Origin: Rutidosis leptorrhynchoides
Lineage: Eukaryota; Streptophyta; Magnoliopsida; Asterales; Asteraceae
Assembly (NCBI RefSeq): GCF_046630445.1
Contig: NC_092340.1
Span: 24,378,001 to 24,442,000, forward strand
DNA length: 64,000 nucleotides
Direction: 5' to 3'
Shown: in pieces, positions 59,306 through 64,000 of the stretch
How positions within the stretch are numbered: the first letter of the stretch is position 1
How the letters are laid out: the number at the start of each line of letters is the position of its first letter
Translations under genes and position numbers: made by a program
The notes under the pieces: model-generated
What the model was told of the DNA's origin: nothing
Database searches by the model: none
The model's input: the letters and a program-made list of their open reading frames with translations, nothing else

Positions 59306-59985
59306 CACAAGGCGTGATCTGACTCCTTGTCTCATACACAAGACTTTAACACCCGAACATGTACCAAACCCTTCATACGCCTATCGTACGTACACCATAC
59401 ACCTATAAATCATATACGGGGAAAACGGGGTGTTACAACTCTCCCCCACTTAGACTCGATCACGTCCTCGTGATCCTTGTCATTTAACCAAACGGACCAC
59501 ACTTCACGGTCCTCAAACACAAGTCCAAACCGACTTTCCTAAGCAATTCTTCCCACTGAATTGCCTTTAACAACTAAATCGTCACCCGCGATTTATCAAA
59601 TCCACAATCCGAGCACTAAAACCATGCTCATTCCCTAACATCGGGAAAACTCAACCAATCTCGTACAGAGATATCAACCCCTTAGCGTACCCTTACCGAG
59701 TACAACGCTAAAAGCAACCAAGTCTCAACCTAAGGTCAACAATCCGAAATGATGAAGACCGAACCAACGAATCCTGACGGATAACACCAATCACTAAACA
59801 TCCCTTGTAGTGCGCAATACGATCAATACGCAACTACCGTAACATCATAATCAAAAGGCTAAAACCGATAGCGCCCAAAACGACTATGAAAACGCCAAAT
59901 CCAAAGGTGTACAAAATCGACTATCGTCACACCCATAACAACACGTGAGCGAAACACGGCTATCGCATCACTAATCATACCACAT

Positions 59986-60146
59986 GGTCCTCGCAACCCC
60001 ACCATCGGCGTATAAAAACACCCGATCGATCACACAACACGGTCCTTACGACCCCACCATTGGTGTATAAAACAACCAACAGATCAACATCACGGTCCTT
60101 ACGACCCCACCATCGGTGTATAAAACAACCGACAGATCACACAACA
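59986..60146. repeat. Tandem repeat, three units of 53-55 bp
   Basis: Units begin GGTCC at 59986, 60041 and 60094. Each includes a stem-loop with loop close to GTATAAAACA. Stems are ATCGG/CCGAT, TTGGT/ACCAA and TCGGT/ACCGA, so the base change in unit two is matched on the other arm. Confidence 0.8.
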
Positions 60147-60206
60147 CGAAGGCTGGCCGAAAACACACACGCCTTAGTGAATCCGAACTACACGCGATTC
60201 ACTACC

Positions 60207-60350
60207 ATGATGAAGTCAGCGAACCCGAATATCATGCTTCACCAATCAATAATCCCATGATGAAGTCAGCGGACCCCGAAGGTCATGCTTCATCAATCAC
60301 CAATACCATGATGAAGTCAGCGGACCCGAAAGTCATGCTTCATCAATCAA
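60207..60350. repeat. Tandem repeat, three 50-bp units
   Basis: Units begin ATGATGAAGTCAGCG at 60207, 60257 and 60307 and end with CTTCATCA or CTTCACCA, complementary to the opening TGATGAAG. Confidence 0.8.
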
Positions 60351-61449
60351 CGCCCTTTTGGTCTCGAACGACGAGTAGCGTAACATCGCGCTCTGCTACG
60401 CCATAGTGAATCCTAACGGATACCACTAACCATTCACATACACGAGCAAGAACCACCTATATCAACATAGGCACAAACCAATTATTCTCTAGAAGAGAAT
60501 CCGACACACACCTCCCTTAACCGAAGGATTTCACCTTGCTCGCCAAACACGTCCATTATCTCTCAATCGAGATTTACCACATTACCACCTCGGTGATAAT
60601 TCAAATCCAAACCATAAATACAATTTATCCGAAATTGTAATCTACCACAAATCGACCAAAATCAGGTCTCGACAACATTTTCCGGATCTACCAAAAGCAT
60701 CATCCGAAATCTCACACTAAAACTTCCTCGTGCGGGAGTGTAACTCTCCCATTTGGAACTACGTCCCATATCCACAACTCGTACAACCGTACAATGCTAC
60801 CTAAGGTAGACTTTACAAAGATTGGGCTCACACGACCCGTCACCATATCTTGCTCCAGCCTTGAGCACACAAAGGATTTCAATCAATCCTTAAACACCTC
60901 GAGCAAAAAGTGTACCACGATTTCACAAACCATACCTTCGCAATCATCCAATTGCTTTAGTTTGTCAAATTCCACCTAGTCACTCATGTACCTAAGGATT
61001 TCACTTCGGTACCCTAAGTACAATGTAACCGCAACATAATCGGAGTCGAACACCACGCTAGTAGGTATAAAAGAGGCACCTAATGTCGCGTCATAAAGAC
61101 TCCATTACCAACATACATCGAGATTCAAAACACTCGATCTCAAGGGTTTCAGCCCACCCGTCGAACCTCACGGTTCATCGACCTCAACACAAAAGCGAAC
61201 ACGCGCTTAACAACCGAACACCAACCCATTTCCATGGCTTGGTAGCAACATTTTACAAATATCAAGGAATGCTTGGTTACACCAAGTCTTACGCCCTTCG
61301 CCCGTCAATCAAAACGTCGTCATAGGGTACTTCCATTAGGAACGTCACCCATATCAATAACATGCACAACACAATGCATTTAATAAACTCAACTTCAAAC
61401 GGCACTTAATAAATAATCAAAAGACATATTTATTAAAACGAAACGTACC

Positions 61450-62391
61450 TTAACGTCTCCTTGCCGACCCCGTCCCCGCTAACTTGGGACATTCCGACTT
61501 ACGATGTCCTTCTTCTTGGCAATTGAAGCACACCATGCCATCGCCTTTTGGTACCGAACATTCCCACGACTTGTGACCCCTTATGCCACAATTGTAACAT
61601 CTAGACGCACTAGAATCCAATATACCCGTCCGTGTACCACCCGTGCTCACACTCGGACCCTAAGTCCTCTTACTCGGAGCACCATGCGAAACAACCCTTC
61701 TCTCGCTCGAAGGTTCACCCTTCTTTGATCGTGAATACGACTCGAAACCTCTAGCCACGGCGAATAATTCCGCAAACGATTTCGCGTGACCCCGGCTAAT
61801 CTTATTCTTCAAGTCATCATTCAAGGTTCGATAGAAATCCTCCATCAACAACCGATCATTCCCTAAATACTCCGGGCAAAAACGAGTCTTCGCCATAAAG
61901 GTCGTCTTGAGAGTATTCAAATCCATAGATCCCTGTTGCAAGTTTCGCAACTCATCACGCAATTCCGACAAGTCGGCCGAAGTCCGGAACTCCTCGAAGA
62001 ATTCCTTCTTAAAATCGTCCCACGATAATGCCATAAACGGCTCACCACCGACAAGATCAATCTTACCATCCAACCAATCCTTCGCCCTACCCCGCAATAA
62101 ACTAGTAGCGAGTCTTGTATTTTTCTCGGGAGGGCATTCAATAGTACGAAAACACCCTTCAACATCCGAGATCCAAGTTGTGCTTACTAAAGGATCCGGT
62201 TTCCCGTCATACATCGGAGGTTTAGTCCTCAAGAAGCTCTTAAGACAACGCTCCATTTCACCCCTATTTTGGAATTCGGAATACTTCCTATCCATTTCTT
62301 CTCGTAACGCACTCATTTGCTCCGCAACGGCGGCCACAACTCTAGCGTTAAACTCCAAATCGTTCGTCTCGATCCCACTTCCCGTCGCCAT
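61450..62391 (-). pseudogene. gag: Gag of the gag-only element, one nonsense codon
   Basis: ATG at 62391 opens 243 codons to a TAG at 61660-61662; the frame continues to 61450. The capsid domain shows KSFLRTKPPMYDGKPDP, WISDVEGCFRTIECP and LLRGRAKDWLDGK, then WDDFKKEFFEEFRTSADLS and LQQGSMDLNTLKTTF. Beyond the TAG are two zinc knuckles, CYNCGIRGHKSWEC and CFNCQEEGHRKSEC (both CX2CX4HX4C), and the short end GSARRR*. The TAG could be a C to T change of CAG. Without it Gag would have about 313 residues and package RNA. The truncated form still has the whole capsid. A splice-acceptor-like TTGCATTCCTTAG lies directly before the ATG. Confidence 0.88.
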
Positions 62392-62817
62392 TCTAAGGAA
62401 TGCAAAGCGATTAGATCACGAACGTATAAAACCACACACACAACACCGGCCCATCTTGCTAAACACTCGTCGTACATCACTTGTTAGACACGATTTGCAC
62501 CCGTAATAAGGTTTGCAAGTTCTTATTACGCACACACGCCGCATCGACTCGTTAGTACAACGACCGTCTCGCTCGATGATATAAACAAACACAACCAAAA
62601 TTCTACGCGGTACAAACACACGCGAGAATTATTACCACAACACAAATAATATATTAATAATATCCGCATTACCAATATAAACGTTAGTCAACCTATAAAC
62701 AAGGCACTAACTAAACCCATTCCGACCCGTAATCCTACAAGTCCCGCAACAAATTAAGCACACACAAAAGTCTAAGTCTAGGCACCTATCTCAAGTCACC
62801 TAAATCCCTTAGACCAT
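62392..62817 (-). other. Leader of the gag-only element
   Basis: About 430 bp between primer site and gag. No ORF or strong structure recognised. Confidence 0.6.
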
Positions 62818-62829
62818 GCTCTGATACCA
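62818..62829 (-). promoter_or_regulatory. Primer binding site, tRNA-Met (gag-only element)
   Basis: The minus strand reads TGGTATCAGAGC, two bases from the 5' LTR. Confidence 0.9.
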
Positions 62830-62831
62830 CT

Positions 62832-64000
62832 TGAAACAACCCAACCCGTATTAAAACCGGCCCATAAAAATTTTTCCTTTTAATACGCGTTAAATAATAC
62901 TTTAGGTCCCGTTACACATATTCCAAAACGTATTTGTTATCAAAGTAAGTTCATCGAACTTAAAACATACATTAATGATTTAAACTCCTTAATACAATGG
63001 TTCATTAATTAAATCGTAAACCGGTTATAATCATTATGACCCGACTAGTTACGTTTACACAAAACCGAGCATGGTGATTTGGGACTACGCTACCCAAATC
63101 CTAATCGAGTTCAAAAGCAAGATCTTCTAAAGCAACCTAGCCGAGATCTCTAATTCCCAAGCTTACCCGAGCCGCCAAGCGTGCGAACCTATAAAAATAT
63201 CAACAACGAGAGGGTAAGCTAACGCTTAGTGAGTGAGAATATACTACATACATATATATGCATAAAATGGACACGCCACAAAATATCAAATACCGCATAC
63301 CGGAGCATCCAAGCATAAAGGCAAGCTAGTCTAAGCATACCGTAAGATCACTAAGCAATGAGCTTAAGATACATCAACAAAATATAAGTTTGCCAACAAC
63401 GATGTGAACAATGCCAATAAGCTACACCCGGAGGGTTAGCTACAACACGACAATACAACATTATATGTATACAATATATATGTATATATATGTATATATC
63501 TCTCGAATAACATAATTTGCTTACGCTTACAACACAATAACCATGGTTAACCAATCGAACAAGGGAACGATACTCGTAAGAGACCGTCGGAGTTCGTAAC
63601 ATCCATTAGCGTTACTTAAACACCGCGTAATCACTAATCCCCCGGGTGATGTCTTAAACACCGCGACTAATTCACCCCCATGACAATGTGGCGTCTTAAA
63701 CACCGCGACGAATCCACACGTCAATCAAAATAATGAGTGGTGTCTTGAACACCGCGACAATTCCACTCCCATGACAATGTGGTGTCTTAACCACCGCGAC
63801 AATACCACATGCCAATCAAACAATGAGTAGTGTCTTAAACACCGCGACACTACTACTCGTTACTTAGAATGTGGTGTCTTGAACACCGCGACAATACCAC
63901 ATTCATACTACACAAATAAATACATTACATACGTACACGCATAATTATTCCACTCACAATATTAACCCTTCACCATTGGGGTTATATAATCCACATCACA
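62832..64000 (-). repeat. 5' LTR of the gag-only element (partial)
   Basis: TGAAACAACCC start and near identity to 56849-58017, including the hairpin array (63606-63903). It continues beyond the window. Confidence 0.92.

Larger units (their letters stand above)
56849..59437 (-). repeat. 3' LTR of the gag-only element
   Basis: TGAAACAACCC..GGGTGTTACA, 2589 bp. It contains a hairpin array (57623-57920) and, on the promoter side, two palindrome doublets (59183-59305). On the minus strand these are followed by a C/T-rich stretch (CCATTTCATTTCTC) resembling a 5'UTR; no clear TATA box. Confidence 0.9.
59438..61449 (-). other. Hairpin-rich non-coding internal region of the gag-only element
   Basis: Two kilobases where pol would be expected hold no domain I recognise. 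Next to the LTR are the polypurine tract (minus strand AAGTGGGGGAGAG) and hairpin GATCACG-AGGA-CGTGATC (59458-59475). From there perfect short hairpins follow about every 20-40 bp (for example GCAATTC/GAATTGC at 59543 and 59558). Two small tandem arrays lie at 59986-60146 (53-55 bp units) and 60207-60350 (50-bp units); their units also fold on themselves. Confidence 0.75.
56849..64000 (-). mobile_element. Gag-only LTR retrotransposon (non-autonomous, young), 5' LTR runs off the window
   Basis: 3' LTR 56849-59437, internal region 59438-62831 and 5' LTR from 62832 onward, all minus strand, with a tRNA-Met primer site. The internal region codes only for gag (61450-62391); I see no protease, RT, RNase H or integrase. 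Over the 1169 bp visible in both LTRs I count six differences, all transitions (about 0.5%), so insertion is recent. It must use enzymes of another element. It interrupts Athila-3; TAAAC (56844-56848) is the candidate target duplication. Gag and LTR style suggest a chromovirus relative. Confidence 0.85.

Noticed and set aside
60116..60406. Plus-strand frame in the gag-only element
   Set aside because: It is a translation of the two tandem arrays.
62818..62829. tRNA gene signal
   Set aside because: The tRNA-like words at 10471, 20462, 36237 and 62818 are primer binding sites next to LTRs, not tRNA genes; no cloverleaf is present.

Overview
The window is plant nuclear DNA made almost entirely of nested transposable elements. 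I see no convincing host gene. The repeat families (Athila-type and chromovirus-type Ty3/gypsy, Ty1/copia, an L1-type LINE, Helitron and MITE remnants), the high A+T content and the protein wording suggest a flowering plant, probably Asteraceae. That assignment rests on recall and is inference.

Layout, left to right. (1) 1-12839, minus strand: an Athila-type element ('Athila-1'). It has its 5' LTR (10496-12839), a tRNA-Asp primer site and a gag-pol in one frame with five nonsense codons. After pol come a small intact zinc-knuckle ORF and a spliced gene in the env position; its 3' LTR lies off the left edge. (2) Athila-1 sits inside a plus-strand chromovirus-type LTR (visible part 12840-15066). 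(3) That LTR abuts a minus-strand Ty1/copia element (15067-20953). The copia element is also split by a 2866-bp solo LTR (16395-19260) flanked by perfect ACAAG duplications. (4) The copia element itself interrupts the pol of a plus-strand Tekay-like element (20954-21087 and 38267-43377). (5) The same pol is split by a complete second Athila element ('Athila-2', 21088-38266, 17179 bp, minus strand) with a perfect AAAGG target duplication. (6) 43378-47984 is mostly non-coding DNA with a GC-rich minisatellite, two Helitron ends, a Harbinger-like MITE, hAT-like foldback elements, AAT microsatellites and a 24-G tract. (7) 47985-54108 is a decayed plus-strand LINE. (8) 55365-56848 is part of a third Athila LTR. 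It is interrupted by a young minus-strand LTR element (56849 to beyond 64000) that has gag but no pol.

How the parts work together. The autonomous elements follow the normal gag-PR-RT-RNase H-INT plan, and most of their coding sequence is dead. The unusual content is non-coding. Promoters of several unrelated LTR families carry pairs of short GC-rich palindromes, exactly 32 bp apart in six places and near 21 bp elsewhere, mostly just upstream of a TATA box. The same pairs occur inside both Athila elements ahead of a 5'UTR-like stretch, a GT-AG intron and the env-position ORF, which suggests an internal promoter. Each Ty3/gypsy family here also has a perfect hairpin with a conserved (A)GGA loop 17-20 nt before the 3' LTR. 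The gag-only element is densely packed with short hairpins whose stems differ between copies but remain self-complementary.

Limits: all boundaries, family names and comparisons were made by eye, without alignment or database searches.
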